45,520 nucleotides of DNA, from positions 1-45,520 of the forward strand of contig JAPLQF010000012.1 in NCBI GenBank assembly GCA_026399875.1, in the 5' to 3' direction. The stretch comes from Burkholderiales bacterium. Lineage in GTDB: Bacteria; Pseudomonadota; Gammaproteobacteria; Burkholderiales; Burkholderiaceae_E. Under the pieces are notes generated by a model that did not search any database, was not told the DNA's origin, and worked only from the letters and a program-made list of their open reading frames with translations. Numbering within the stretch: position 1 is the first letter of the stretch; every line of letters begins with the position of its first letter. Both the position numbers and the translations under genes were made by a program. Below, piece after piece: positions 16,107 through 24,747 of the stretch.

Positions 16107-16949
16107 TCACTGGCCGGTCACGCGGCGCACGAGCGCGAAATAGAGCCGGTAGGGCAGCAGGCGTGCGAATTTGAGAAAGCGGGTAAAGCGCTTCGGATAG
16201 TGCACCTCGAACCGGCCTGCCGCGATCCCGTCCAGGGTTTCGCTGGCTGCCTGGCTCGCGCTGATCAGCGCCGGCATGGTGTACTGGTTGCCGGCAGTCG
16301 CGGGGGTGTCGACATAGCCCGGACTCACCAGATAGATGCCGACGCCGGCCGGGCGCAGATCGAAATAGAGGGATTCGGCGAGGTTGATCATCGCGGCCTT
16401 GGTCGGGCCATAGACCAGCGCCTGCGGCAGTCCGCTGTAGCCGGCCACGCTCGAGACCAGCGCAATGCCGCCCTTGCCTTGCGACAGCAGCATCGGCAGC
16501 ACCGCGGCCAGCCCGTTGTAGACCGCGATCAGATTGGTCTGCAGCATCCGGTTGGCGGTCGGCAGATCGAAATTCTGCGCTTGCATCGGCGTGTAGATAC
16601 CGGCCACCCACAGGACCAGATCGATGCCGCCCCAGCGGGCCTGCAGCCCGGCACAGGCCTCGGCGACGGCCTGTGCATCGTTGACGTCGAGCGCGACGAA
16701 CTCCGGCGGCAGGGTCGGGTCCTCGGCATCGACCGGCGGCGCCGGCGCATTGGCCATGACTTCACGGAGCGCGTCGAGGCGCCTTGCCGACAGGGCGACG
16801 CGAGCGCCGCGCCGATGCAGGGTGCGGGCGAGTTCCGCGCCGATGCCGCTGGAGGCGCCGACCACCCAGACCCGGTATCCGGCCCAGGTCTCAATGGTGG
16901 GATTGAGCGGCCCGAAGAGGGAGCGGCGTTGGGAAGGCGTGGGTGACAT
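16107..16949 (-). CDS. Short-chain dehydrogenase/reductase
   Basis: 280 residues. VWVVGASSGIGAELARTLHR is the NAD(P)-binding TGxxxGIG equivalent; WVAGIYTP replaces NNAG; SSVAGYSGLPQALVYGPTKA contains the catalytic Ser, Tyr and Lys (Y-x3-K). RRLDALREV after the second strand suggests NADPH preference. The C-terminal 30 residues are basic and may touch the membrane. It lies between the NTF2-like and DUF3833 genes, 4 nt from the latter. It probably acts on a lipid or aldehyde in the pathway of this cluster. Confidence 0.88.
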   Translation of the reverse strand: MSPTPSQRRSLFGPLNPTIETWAGYRVWVVGASSGIGAELARTLHRRGARVALSARRLDALREVMANAPAPPVDAEDPTLPPEFVALDVNDAQAVAEACAGLQARWGGIDLVLWVAGIYTPMQAQNFDLPTANRMLQTNLIAVYNGLAAVLPMLLSQGKGGIALVSSVAGYSGLPQALVYGPTKAAMINLAESLYFDLRPAGVGIYLVSPGYVDTPATAGNQYTMPALISASQAASETLDGIAAGRFEVHYPKRFTRFLKFARLLPYRLYFALVRRVTGQ

Positions 16950-16953
16950 CGGG

Positions 16954-17574
16954 TCAGCGTTTGGTGAAAGAGAGCAGCACTTCGCCCAGGCGTATGCCGA
17001 ACTTGCTCATCGTGGCCCGGTTGAGCATGACGCGATCGTCGACCAGATACATCCAGTCATCGAAATCGACGTTCCAGGTCGTGCCGTCGACCTTGAGCGC
17101 CAGGGTGTAGCGCCAGTTGAGCGCATTGCCGGCCGAGTTGCCCTGCGCTTCGCCGACCACGTCGCCGGCAGTGCCGATGTAGCGTCCGCCAGGCAGCTTG
17201 CGAACTGTCCAGATGCGCTTCTCCTTGGTGCCGTCGCTGTAGATGAAGTCTTCGTCGAGCGTGCCGGTGTCGCCGACCCAGCTGCACTTCATCAGCACGG
17301 TGAAGCGGCGCACCACCTTGCCCGAACGGTCCTGAAAGACACCCCAGGCGTCGATATCACCGTTGAAATAGGTCTTGAGATCGAGGACCGGCTTTTCGGC
17401 CGAGTAGCTCGAAGGATCGATGCCGGCGCAACCGCTGGCGATCGCCAGCCCGCCGACCATGCCGGCGAGCGCGGCGCGGCGGGTGAGCGGTTGTCCTGGT
17501 CCTGGGTTCTGCCTTGGCTCTGGCCTCGGGCTCGGTGATTTCGACACAGGGGGGGTGATGAGTGATGCGGTCAT
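16954..17574 (-). CDS. DUF3833 lipoprotein
   Basis: 206 residues from ATG 17574. After a Pro-rich leader, RRAALAGMVGGLAIASGCAG is a lipoprotein signal with lipobox IASGC. The mature part (DLKTYFNGDIDAWGVFQDRS, RFTVLMKCSWVGDTGTLDE, FDDWMYLVDDRVMLNRATMS) matches the DUF3833 family, predicted beta-rich and lipocalin-like. A role in binding or carrying lipids in the periplasm is inference. The gene overlaps the MFS gene by 4 bp (ATGA). Confidence 0.88.
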   Translation of the reverse strand: MTASLITPPVSKSPSPRPEPRQNPGPGQPLTRRAALAGMVGGLAIASGCAGIDPSSYSAEKPVLDLKTYFNGDIDAWGVFQDRSGKVVRRFTVLMKCSWVGDTGTLDEDFIYSDGTKEKRIWTVRKLPGGRYIGTAGDVVGEAQGNSAGNALNWRYTLALKVDGTTWNVDFDDWMYLVDDRVMLNRATMSKFGIRLGEVLLSFTKR

Positions 17575-18962
17575 GGTCGGGTCTCGGCGAAAGGGGTGTC
17601 GGGAGGCAGGGGGGCGCGCAGCAGCAGGACCCCGGCAATCAGTTTGAGGACGCAGGGAAGCAGGGCATAGGTGGCCGACAGGGCGATGCTGCCGGAAATC
17701 GATGACGCGGCGGGCAGGGCGGTCGAGAGGGCCTGTCCTTCGGAGGCCGATGCGGTCGCGGACAGCTGGCCCGGGATGTAGCCCAGGAACTCGAGCAGCG
17801 GCAGGGCAAGACCTGCGGCCGCCGCCAGATTGACCTTGGTCGCCAGGTTCCAGATTCCGAAAATGCTGCCTTCGCTGTCGCGCGGCGCATCGTCGGCTGC
17901 CAGCAGATTGGCCATGATGGCCGGCGGCATGGCCAGATCGGCTCCCAGCGCCAGTCCGGTCATCACGCAGATCACCCCGAAGGCCAGGGTGTCTCCCGCG
18001 CCCAGCCCGAACGCCCATCCGAATGCCGCAATCGACACCGCCATGCCGGCCAGCCAGGCCCGACGCAGGCCGAGCCGCCGGGCGATGCGGACCCACAGCG
18101 GCATGCCGACGGCGGCCGCCAGGAAATACAGGATCAGAAACATCGGTGCCTGGCCGGGCGCCTGGAGCACGTCGGCCACAAAGAACAGCACCAGCGTGGC
18201 CGGAATTGCGCTGGCGATGCCGTTGGCGAGAAAGGCCGCAAGAATCCATCGAAACGGGCGATGGCCGGCGACCTGCCGCCAACTGGCGGCAATCCGGGTG
18301 AGCAGCGAGGTGTTCGGGCTCGGCGCCTGAACAGGCGAGCCGTCCGTGGATTGCGGGTTGGCGGCTGAGGCCGGCATCGCAGGCGCTGGCGTGCCAATCG
18401 TCGGCAGGGGTGCGCGCATGATCGCCAGGGCCGCGATCGCCGCAGTGACGAAAAAGAGTGCAACCAGCCAGCCGGCGCGCTCGGGCACCAGCAGACTTGC
18501 CGACAGCAGGACGCCAGCCAGGCCGGCCGCTTCGCGGGTGGCGGTGACGCGAACCCGTTCGATCGGCCCGCTGCCCAGTCCCGCGCCCCAGGTCTGATAG
18601 GCAATCGAGACCACCGAATAGGCCAGATAGGTGGCAATCGAGGCCAGCGCGAGCCAGGCCACCACCGGTACGCCCGGTGGTGGCATGAAGACCGCCGCAT
18701 AGCCGAGCGCCAGCACCGGCAGCCCGAAGAGGATCCAGCGGCGGCAGGTGTCCGGCTCGCGTTGCCGATCGAGCAGCATGCCGATCGCCGGATCGGCGAC
18801 CGCATCAACCGCGCGGGTGAAGAAAAGCACTGCGCCGACAGTGGCAAGGCTCAGTCCGAGCTGGTGGGCATAAAAAGCGGGCAGCAGAACAAAGAGCGGC
18901 AACTCGAGCAGCGCCAGGGGCGCGCGCAACAGTCCGTAGGCGAGGTAATCGCCCCGGGTCAC
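17571..18962 (-). CDS. MFS transporter, MFS_2 (sugar/cation symporter-like) family
   Basis: 463 residues, about 12 membrane segments, starting with GTG at 18962. RAVDAVADPAIGMLLDRQRE is the MFS_2 (GPH) signature after the second helix. A soluble-looking Ser/Pro loop separates the halves near residue 200. This subgroup regularly accompanies CFA synthase and DUF1365 genes, so the cargo is probably a lipid precursor or product instead of a sugar; that is inference. The start overlaps the chalcone isomerase-like gene by 4 bp (GTGA). Confidence 0.86.
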   Translation of the reverse strand: MTRGDYLAYGLLRAPLALLELPLFVLLPAFYAHQLGLSLATVGAVLFFTRAVDAVADPAIGMLLDRQREPDTCRRWILFGLPVLALGYAAVFMPPPGVPVVAWLALASIATYLAYSVVSIAYQTWGAGLGSGPIERVRVTATREAAGLAGVLLSASLLVPERAGWLVALFFVTAAIAALAIMRAPLPTIGTPAPAMPASAANPQSTDGSPVQAPSPNTSLLTRIAASWRQVAGHRPFRWILAAFLANGIASAIPATLVLFFVADVLQAPGQAPMFLILYFLAAAVGMPLWVRIARRLGLRRAWLAGMAVSIAAFGWAFGLGAGDTLAFGVICVMTGLALGADLAMPPAIMANLLAADDAPRDSEGSIFGIWNLATKVNLAAAAGLALPLLEFLGYIPGQLSATASASEGQALSTALPAASSISGSIALSATYALLPCVLKLIAGVLLLRAPLPPDTPFAETRP

Positions 18963-19558
18963 CGCCCCGACCCCGAGGCGACGCCCGCTCCCCGCAGCAG
19001 CGATGTGCGCAGGGACGGTGCCGTCGTGCGTTCGTCGAGCCAGATCAGGAAGAAGGCCGACGCAAAGTCGGCATCGTCGATCCGGCCGATCGGTTTGTCG
19101 TTATGAAAAAACACCACGCCCCGCCTCGGCTCGAGAATGCCGGTGAGGCGATCGTCGGCGGCGACATTGGGCATCAGCCGCTTCAGTTCGCTCAGCCAGC
19201 GGCTGCGACGTGTCGCATCGCCATAGCCCAGCTTTTCGATTTCCTGCATGCTGCGCTCGGCGATGGCCTCGCCTTTCAGGCCGGTGGCATAGCGCAAATC
19301 GAGCGCCAGCGGCTGGCTGGTCGGCTGATCGGCCCTCACGCCGGCGGCGCCGGTCCAGAGCTGGGCGCTGTAGACCTTCAGGCCCAGCCAGCGCATGACG
19401 CCTTCGCCCGACAGTCGCGCATCCGGCAGTTCGGCCTTGACCGGGGCCGGCACGATGTCGGCCCGGGTTGTCGACCATGGCGCGAGCAGGCTCGTGCTCA
19501 GCAAGGAAGCGCCCAGAAAGCGGGCGATGGCTGCCTTGCTTCGCGTGCGTGGCGTCAT
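18959..19558 (-). CDS. Chalcone isomerase-like secreted protein
   Basis: 199 residues. A signal peptide (residues 1-33, ending TTRADIV) is followed by the chalcone isomerase-like fold: SGEGVMRWLGLKVYSAQLWT, LALDLRYATGLKGEAIAERS and FFHNDKPIGRIDDADFASAF. Bacterial members are periplasmic and probably bind fatty acids, since plant relatives (FAPs) do so. It starts 3 nt after the CFA synthase stop. No flavonoid role is implied. Confidence 0.86.
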   Translation of the reverse strand: MTPRTRSKAAIARFLGASLLSTSLLAPWSTTRADIVPAPVKAELPDARLSGEGVMRWLGLKVYSAQLWTGAAGVRADQPTSQPLALDLRYATGLKGEAIAERSMQEIEKLGYGDATRRSRWLSELKRLMPNVAADDRLTGILEPRRGVVFFHNDKPIGRIDDADFASAFFLIWLDERTTAPSLRTSLLRGAGVASGSGR

Positions 19559-19561
19559 CGC

Positions 19562-20860
19562 TCAGCCCTCCCGGCGCAACGTGAACTGCACCACGTCGGT
19601 CGAGCGCTGGGCAAAGCCGGCTTCGCAGTAGGCGAGGTAGAACTCCCAGGTGCGGGCGAAGCGGGTATCGAAGCCCTGAGCGGTGATCTGCGGCAAGGCC
19701 TCGAGGAAGCTGTCGCGCCAGATCGCGAGCGTGCGGGCATAGTCGAGACCAAAGCCGAAGGCATCGTCGACGGCCAGACCTGCCGCTCGGGCCTGTTGCG
19801 AAAACACCTCGGGCGATGGCAGCATGCCGCCCGGAAAAATATATTGCTGGATGAAGTCGGTGCCACGGCGATAGCGCTCGAAGAGCGTGTCGTCGATGGT
19901 GATGGTCTGCACGACCGCCCGACCGCCGGGTCGCAGGCAGCGACGCAGCGTCTCGAAATAGCTCGGCCAATACCGCTCACCCACCGCTTCGAACATCTCG
20001 ATCGACACGATTGCATCGAACTGCTCCTTCTCGTCGCGGTAATCCTGCAACAGGAAGCGTGCCTGGTCGGCCAGGCCGGCGTCGGCCAGGCGCCGGGTGG
20101 CCCAGGCATGCTGCTCGGTCGACAGTGTCAGGCCGGTGACATGCAGGCCGTCGCGGGCGGCGAGTTCGGCAAAACCGCCCCAGCCGCAACCGATCTCGAG
20201 CACCCGGGCGCCGGGCGGCAGCGCGAGCTGATCGAGGATGCGACGATATTTGGCGGTTTGCGCGTCCTGCAGCGAGCGGGCCGGTTCGTTGCCGAAAAGC
20301 GCGCTCGAATAGGTCATGCTCGGATCGAGCCAGACTGCATAGAAGGGATTGCCCAGGTCGTAGTGCGCATGGATGTTGCGGCGCGACCCGGCTTTGCTGT
20401 TGCGGTTGAGCAGATGCTTGATGCGATAGAGCGCCTGACCCCACCAGTGCCCGTAGATCGCCCGGTCGATGACGTCACGGTTGGCCAGCAGCAACTTCAG
20501 CAGCGCCGGCAGCGAGTCGGTCTGCCAGTCGCCGCTGATCCAGCTCTCGGCAAAGCCGATATCGCCGCGCGACAGCGAGGCGCCGAACACCTTCCAGTTG
20601 GCCAGCCGGATCGAGGCATGGGGCTCGCCGTGTCCGAAGCTCAGCGAGGCGCCTGCCGGGGTGGTGACCAGCAGTCTGCCGACCTGCAGACGCTCTAGCA
20701 GCGACAGGATGGCATGGGCCGCAGCCGGCGGACGCTCGCTGGCGAGTACCGCCGCCAGGCCGGTCCTGGCTTCGCGATCGATCAGCGGCGAAGCACCGGG
20801 ATTCAGGAGAGCGGTGGAGTCCGGATCGAGCATCGATCGTCCGGGCGCAGAACGGTTCAT
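19562..20860 (-). CDS. Cyclopropane-fatty-acyl-phospholipid synthase-like methyltransferase
   Basis: 432 residues from ATG 20860. SAM site VLEIGCGWGGFAELAA; other CFA synthase blocks are HYDLGNPFYAVWLDPSMTYS, TGLTLSTEQHAWATRRLADA, SIEMFEAVGERYWPSYF and QQYIFPGGMLPSPE. It transfers a methylene or methyl group from SAM to unsaturated phospholipid acyl chains at the membrane. With the amine oxidase-like protein and DUF1365 next to it, the product may be a methylated or furan-type fatty acid instead of a cyclopropane; that is inference. Overlaps DUF1365 by 4 bp (ATGA). Confidence 0.92.
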   Translation of the reverse strand: MNRSAPGRSMLDPDSTALLNPGASPLIDREARTGLAAVLASERPPAAAHAILSLLERLQVGRLLVTTPAGASLSFGHGEPHASIRLANWKVFGASLSRGDIGFAESWISGDWQTDSLPALLKLLLANRDVIDRAIYGHWWGQALYRIKHLLNRNSKAGSRRNIHAHYDLGNPFYAVWLDPSMTYSSALFGNEPARSLQDAQTAKYRRILDQLALPPGARVLEIGCGWGGFAELAARDGLHVTGLTLSTEQHAWATRRLADAGLADQARFLLQDYRDEKEQFDAIVSIEMFEAVGERYWPSYFETLRRCLRPGGRAVVQTITIDDTLFERYRRGTDFIQQYIFPGGMLPSPEVFSQQARAAGLAVDDAFGFGLDYARTLAIWRDSFLEALPQITAQGFDTRFARTWEFYLAYCEAGFAQRSTDVVQFTLRREG

Positions 20861-21702
20861 GGAAGGCCTCTGGAAACGAATGCTTCTGGGGGTTCGGGTT
20901 TGCGGTGAAAGGGCACGCGTGCCAGCCAAAGGCGCAATGCCTGCAGGTGAATGCGGGTGATGACGCCGATCGTGAAGAAGGGCTGGCCGATGAGCGCCCG
21001 CCGAACTGTAGCGCGACTCGCCTCTGCCAGGGCGCCGCTGAAACTGGTCAGCAGCAGCGGCCCCTCCTGATCGTGGTAGTCGATGCGGGCGAGTGCCCGG
21101 TCGGCGCGGTTGAAAAAGCGAAAGGTATAACTGCCTTCGACGCTGCAGAACGGTGACACATGAAAGACCTTGGCGGCCTGCATCGGCCGGCCCTGGGCGA
21201 GCGGGACGCCGTCGGGTTGCGCGAGCAGATAGCAATGCCGCTCGTTGAAGGTGTTGTTGACCTCGGCGATCACCGCAAGCAGCGCGCCGTCGGCGCGGTG
21301 ACAGAACCAGAAACTCACCGGCTTGAAGGCATAGCCGAGCATGCGCGGAAAGGTGTGCAGCCAGATCGGCCCGTCGGCGTTCACCCCGGCCTCCCGGCAG
21401 CGGCTGCGGATCCAGGTCTCCAGCGGTGTGTGGCCGTCGCCGTGGTCGGCGGCGTAAAACGAGATCGGCCCGCGCCGTTCGAATCCGAACCAGCGCCCCA
21501 GGCCCTGCGCGGCGCGGCTGGCGAAGTCGCCGTCGATGCGCAGGCGCATGAAAAAGCCGGGATAGCTGAAGGCGTGATGGACCGGTCGCAGCCGCACATG
21601 GCGGATCGGCCCGAAGCCGAGTTGCAGCGGCGCGCCTTCGAGTGCCACGCGCTGCGGGGCAGTCATCGGGTCAGTCGCGAGCGCGGTCTGCGGGGCGTGC
21701 AT
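20857..21702 (-). CDS. DUF1365 protein
   Basis: 281 residues. GFGPIRHVRLRPVHHAFSYP, FFMRLRID, LHTFPRMLGYAFKPVSFWFC and VNNTFNERHCYLL are family hallmarks. The protein is nearly always encoded next to a FAD amine oxidase-like gene and CFA synthase. Reaction unknown; conserved His residues near the N-terminus hint at catalysis or metal binding. It starts 14 nt after the amine oxidase stop. Confidence 0.9.
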   Translation of the reverse strand: MHAPQTALATDPMTAPQRVALEGAPLQLGFGPIRHVRLRPVHHAFSYPGFFMRLRIDGDFASRAAQGLGRWFGFERRGPISFYAADHGDGHTPLETWIRSRCREAGVNADGPIWLHTFPRMLGYAFKPVSFWFCHRADGALLAVIAEVNNTFNERHCYLLAQPDGVPLAQGRPMQAAKVFHVSPFCSVEGSYTFRFFNRADRALARIDYHDQEGPLLLTSFSGALAEASRATVRRALIGQPFFTIGVITRIHLQALRLWLARVPFHRKPEPPEAFVSRGLP

Positions 21703-21716
21703 GGCGTGTATAGCGT

Positions 21717-23081
21717 TCAGGCCGCTGCTGCCAGGGTGTCGTCGGCGCCGCGCTGGGCCCGGCCGTCGCCGGCCGACTCACCGATCGCGAGCAGGGCACT
21801 GGCCACCGCCAGCCCGGATTTCAGCCCGTCTTCATGAAATCCGTAGCCGGTCCAGGCGCCGGCGAACCAGGTGTTGCGAACCCCCTGCACCTCGCCCAGG
21901 CGACGCTGCGCGGCCATTGCGCCGAGGTCGAACACCGGATGGGCATAGTCGAAGGCCTGCAGGGTGAGCGACTCGCGCGGCGGCACCAGCGGATTGAGCG
22001 TGACCATCACCGGCTGCGTGAAGGGCAGGGGCTGAAGGCGGTTGAGCCAATAGGTGACCGCGACCGAGGCCCGGTCGTTCTCGGCGCCCGCAACCTCATC
22101 CGGCCCGGCGCCGAAGCGCCCGAGGCTCAGGTAGTTCCAGGCCGCCCAGGCCCTGCGCCGCTTCGGCATCAGGGCCAGGTCGGTATGCAGATAGGCGCGG
22201 TTGGGCTGGTAAGGCACTGCGCCCAGAATGGCGCGCTCGTCGTCGCTGGCCCGGTCGAGCAGGGCGAGCGACTGGTCGCTGTGGCAGGCCAGGACCACAT
22301 GATCGAAGCTCTCTCGGCCGTGATCGGTGATGACCGTTACCCGACGGCTTCCGGCGGCGTCCTGGTCGCGCTCGATTCGCCTGACCGGCGTGGCGCGGCG
22401 CACGTCGGCAAGTCTGGCCAGGATGCGCTCGACATACTGGCGGGCGCCGCCCTGTACCGTGAACCAGCGCGGTCGATCGGCAATCTGCAGCAGACCGTGG
22501 TTATCGCAAAAGCGCGCGAAACTGCCCACCGGAAAGGCGAGCATCGCCCTGGTCGGACATGACCAGATCGCTGCGGCCATCGGCAGCAGATAGCCGTTGC
22601 GAAACGACGCGCCGTATCGGTTGGCGAGCAGCCACTCGCCCAGCGGCACGGCCGCTTCGGCCGCCAGCGCCGGGTCGCGCGCGAGCGCGGTGGCCTGCCG
22701 GTTGAACCGCATCAGGTCCGACAGCATCGACCAGAAGCGCGGCGACAGCGCGTTCGAGGGTTGCGCAAAGAGCGACGCCAAGTCGCTGCCGCACCACTCG
22801 AAGTCATGCGGCCCGACCGAGACCGAGAACGACATGTCGGAGGGCGCGGTCGGCACGCCTAAGGTCTCGAACAGCGCAATCAGATGCGGATAGGTGCGCT
22901 CGTTGAAGACCAGAAAACCGGTATCCACCGGATAGGTGATGCCGCCGACCGTGGCATCGACGGTATTGGTATGGCCGCCGACATAGTCGCCCGCCTCATA
23001 GAGCGTGACCCGGTGGCGTGAGGCCAGCCGGTGGGCGGTGGCCAGACCGGCGATGCCGCCGCCGACGATTGCAATCTTCAT
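21717..23081 (-). CDS. FAD-dependent amine oxidase-like oxidoreductase
   Basis: 454 residues. MKIAIVGGGIAGLATAHRLA is the FAD-binding GxGxxG fold, VTLYEAGDYVGGHTNTVD follows with the GG motif, and WFAGAWTGYGFHEDGLKSGL is the C-terminal FAD contact. The family includes desaturases and saturases of lipid and carotenoid chains. Beside CFA synthase a role in oxidising or desaturating the modified acyl chain is likely. Starts 7 nt after the GPx-like gene stop, so it is second gene of the run. Confidence 0.88.
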   Translation of the reverse strand: MKIAIVGGGIAGLATAHRLASRHRVTLYEAGDYVGGHTNTVDATVGGITYPVDTGFLVFNERTYPHLIALFETLGVPTAPSDMSFSVSVGPHDFEWCGSDLASLFAQPSNALSPRFWSMLSDLMRFNRQATALARDPALAAEAAVPLGEWLLANRYGASFRNGYLLPMAAAIWSCPTRAMLAFPVGSFARFCDNHGLLQIADRPRWFTVQGGARQYVERILARLADVRRATPVRRIERDQDAAGSRRVTVITDHGRESFDHVVLACHSDQSLALLDRASDDERAILGAVPYQPNRAYLHTDLALMPKRRRAWAAWNYLSLGRFGAGPDEVAGAENDRASVAVTYWLNRLQPLPFTQPVMVTLNPLVPPRESLTLQAFDYAHPVFDLGAMAAQRRLGEVQGVRNTWFAGAWTGYGFHEDGLKSGLAVASALLAIGESAGDGRAQRGADDTLAAAA

Positions 23082-23088
23082 TGGAGGA

Positions 23089-23694
23089 TCACCGTGCGAG
23101 GGACTGTTCGATGTCGCGGGTCAGGCGCGCATCGAGCGGCTCGACCGCGGTCGGATAGCTCGCGATCAGCTTGCCGTCGCGCCCGATCAGGTACTTGTGG
23201 AAATTCCATTTCGGCGCCGAGCCGCCGTCGCGCGCGAGTGCGACGAAAAAGGGGTCGGCTTTCGGGCCGGATACGACGGTTTTCGAAAACATCGGGAACC
23301 CGACGCCATAGGTGTTGAAGCAGAAGTCGGCGATCTGCTTGGCGCTGTCGGGCTCCTGCTGGCCGAAGTCGTTTGACGGAAAGCCCAGCACCACGAAGCC
23401 GCGGGCCCGATATCGCCGATAGAGCGCTTCCAGGCCTTCGTACTGACGCGTGTAGCCGCAATAGCTCGCGGTGTTGACCACCAGCGTGACCTGGCCGGCG
23501 TACTGGCACAGCCGCTGGGGCGTGTCGTCCTGCAGGCGCAGGGCGGTGCGGTTGAGCAGGGTCGGGCAGGCGGTGGGCACAGAATTGGCGGCGCGGGCAG
23601 GTTTGTCCAGGACAAACGAGCTCGCTATAAACATCGCCAACACAATTGCCGACCTGCAGAGCGCTTTGCCGAGAAGATTGTGAATATTGAACAA
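23089..23694 (-). CDS. Exported glutathione peroxidase-like protein
   Basis: 201 residues if the TTG at 23694 is used; AGGA lies 7 nt upstream. Residues 1-36 form a signal peptide (SAIVLAMFIASSFVLDKPAR). GPx signatures follow: VVNTASYCGYTRQYEGLEAL with the peroxidatic Cys, LGFPSNDFGQQEPDS, and APKWNFHKYLIGRDG with the Trp-Asn pair. It should reduce peroxides, probably lipid peroxides, in the periplasm. An ATG at 23634 inside the signal peptide is the alternative start. First gene of the lipid cluster. Confidence 0.85.
   Translation of the reverse strand: MFNIHNLLGKALCRSAIVLAMFIASSFVLDKPARAANSVPTACPTLLNRTALRLQDDTPQRLCQYAGQVTLVVNTASYCGYTRQYEGLEALYRRYRARGFVVLGFPSNDFGQQEPDSAKQIADFCFNTYGVGFPMFSKTVVSGPKADPFFVALARDGGSAPKWNFHKYLIGRDGKLIASYPTAVEPLDARLTRDIEQSLAR
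23601..23617. promoter_or_regulatory. Perfect 17-bp palindrome, possible regulator site
   Basis: GTTTGTCC / GGACAAAC around a central A. It lies within the signal-peptide codons of the GPx-like gene. Related half or full copies occur at 23698-23710 (TTTGTCCTGG then a weaker half) and 23763-23773 (TGTCCAGGACA), all between the cluster and the divergent MerR gene. Binding by that regulator is inference. Confidence 0.5.
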
Positions 23695-23729
23695 CGGTTT
23701 GTCCTGGCCAGATTGATTTCGTCAGCCTT

Positions 23730-23758
23730 ATACTAAGTGCCGCAGCCGGCTCGGTCAA
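23730..23758 (-). promoter_or_regulatory. Probable promoter of the lipid cluster
   Basis: Minus-strand TTGACC (23758-23753) and TAGTAT (23735-23730) are 17 bp apart. An alternative -10, TATAAG at 23732-23727, would give a 20-bp spacer like those used by MerR-activated promoters. The GTCC-W-GGAC repeats at 23698 and 23763 flank it. Confidence 0.5.
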
Positions 23759-23784
23759 TGAATGTCCAGGACAATGCGAGTGGA

Positions 23785-24747
23785 ATGACTGACATCAATG
23801 CCATCGATCCGGCGCCCAGGTCGATCGCCGCGGTCGAGCGCGATACCGGCCTGACCAAAGACACGCTGAGGGTCTGGGAGCGGCGCTACGGCTTTCCCAA
23901 GCCCGGACGTGACGCGTTCGGCGAGCGACTCTACCCGATCGATCAGGTCGACAAGCTGCGTGTGCTGCGCCGGCTGATGGATGCCGGGCACCGACCCGGC
24001 AAACTGATCCATCTGCCGATTCATGCCCTGATGCTGCTGGGTCGCCAGGAGCGGCTGCCGACGCCTGCTGCGCCGGCGCACACCGCCGCAGCAGGCTTTG
24101 CTGCGCCCGATGTCGGCGAATTTTTCGCCCTGATTCGCTCGCGCCAGCCCGAGGCGGTGCGTCGCTCGCTCGCTCAGGCCTTGCTTCGTCTGGGCCTCGA
24201 GCGCTTTGTGTTCGATGTCGCGTCGCCGCTGACCCGCCTGATCGGCGAGGTCTGGTCGCGCGGCGAGCTCGAGATCTTCGATGAGCGCCTGAGCGTCGAG
24301 TCGCTGCAGACCGTCATGCGGGGCGCCCTGGCCTCGATCAGTTCGCCCGGCGTGGCGCCCACCGTCATGCTGACCACCGTCCCCGGCGAAGCCCATGGCC
24401 TGGGCCTGCTGATGGCCGAATCCCTGCTGTCATTGCAGGGCTGTCGCTGCTTGTCGCTCGGCGTGCAGACACCGCTGTGGGATATCGTGCTGGCGGCGAG
24501 GGCGCATCACGCCGATGTGCTCGCCCTGTCGTTTTCGAGCGCGCTCAATGCCGCGCAGGTGATCGACTCGCTAACCGAGTTGCGAGAAAAGATTCCGGCT
24601 GCGACCCGAATCTGGGCAGGCGGCGACAGCCCGGCGCTGCGCCGTCATCGCCTGCAAGGCGTCGAGGTCCTGGCCGGTCTGCACGAGATTGCACCGCTGG
24701 TGGCTCGCTGGCGGCTCACCACGAGTACCGAACGACAAACGCATTGA
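23785..24747 (+). CDS. MerR-family regulator with cobalamin-binding domain (LitR/CarH-like)
   Basis: 320 residues from ATG 23785; ATG 23758 and GTG 23737 are in-frame alternatives. RSIAAVERDTGLTKDTLRVW then ERRYGFPKPGRD is the MerR helix-turn-helix (residues 12-80). The helical cap contains IGEVWSRGELEIFDERLSVE, and PGEAHGLGLLMAESLL has the E-x-H-x-x-G cobalamin motif of the Rossmann domain. CarH/LitR relatives hold adenosylcobalamin, repress in the dark and release DNA in light. Here the W-x9-E-H motif of the cap reads W-x9-E-R. Divergent from the lipid cluster, so probably its regulator. The 3' end overlaps the convergent barrel gene by 32 bp. Confidence 0.88.
   Translation: MTDINAIDPAPRSIAAVERDTGLTKDTLRVWERRYGFPKPGRDAFGERLYPIDQVDKLRVLRRLMDAGHRPGKLIHLPIHALMLLGRQERLPTPAAPAHTAAAGFAAPDVGEFFALIRSRQPEAVRRSLAQALLRLGLERFVFDVASPLTRLIGEVWSRGELEIFDERLSVESLQTVMRGALASISSPGVAPTVMLTTVPGEAHGLGLLMAESLLSLQGCRCLSLGVQTPLWDIVLAARAHHADVLALSFSSALNAAQVIDSLTELREKIPAATRIWAGGDSPALRRHRLQGVEVLAGLHEIAPLVARWRLTTSTERQTH

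Noticed and set aside
17575..18282. Extension of the DUF3833 gene upstream into the MFS gene
   Set aside because: The extension is an out-of-frame shadow of the transporter; the ATG at 17574 overlaps the MFS stop as ATGA and begins just before the lipoprotein signal.
20861..21235. Longer N-terminus for the CFA synthase
   Set aside because: It would overlap DUF1365 in another frame; ATG 20860 gives an ATGA overlap and normal length.
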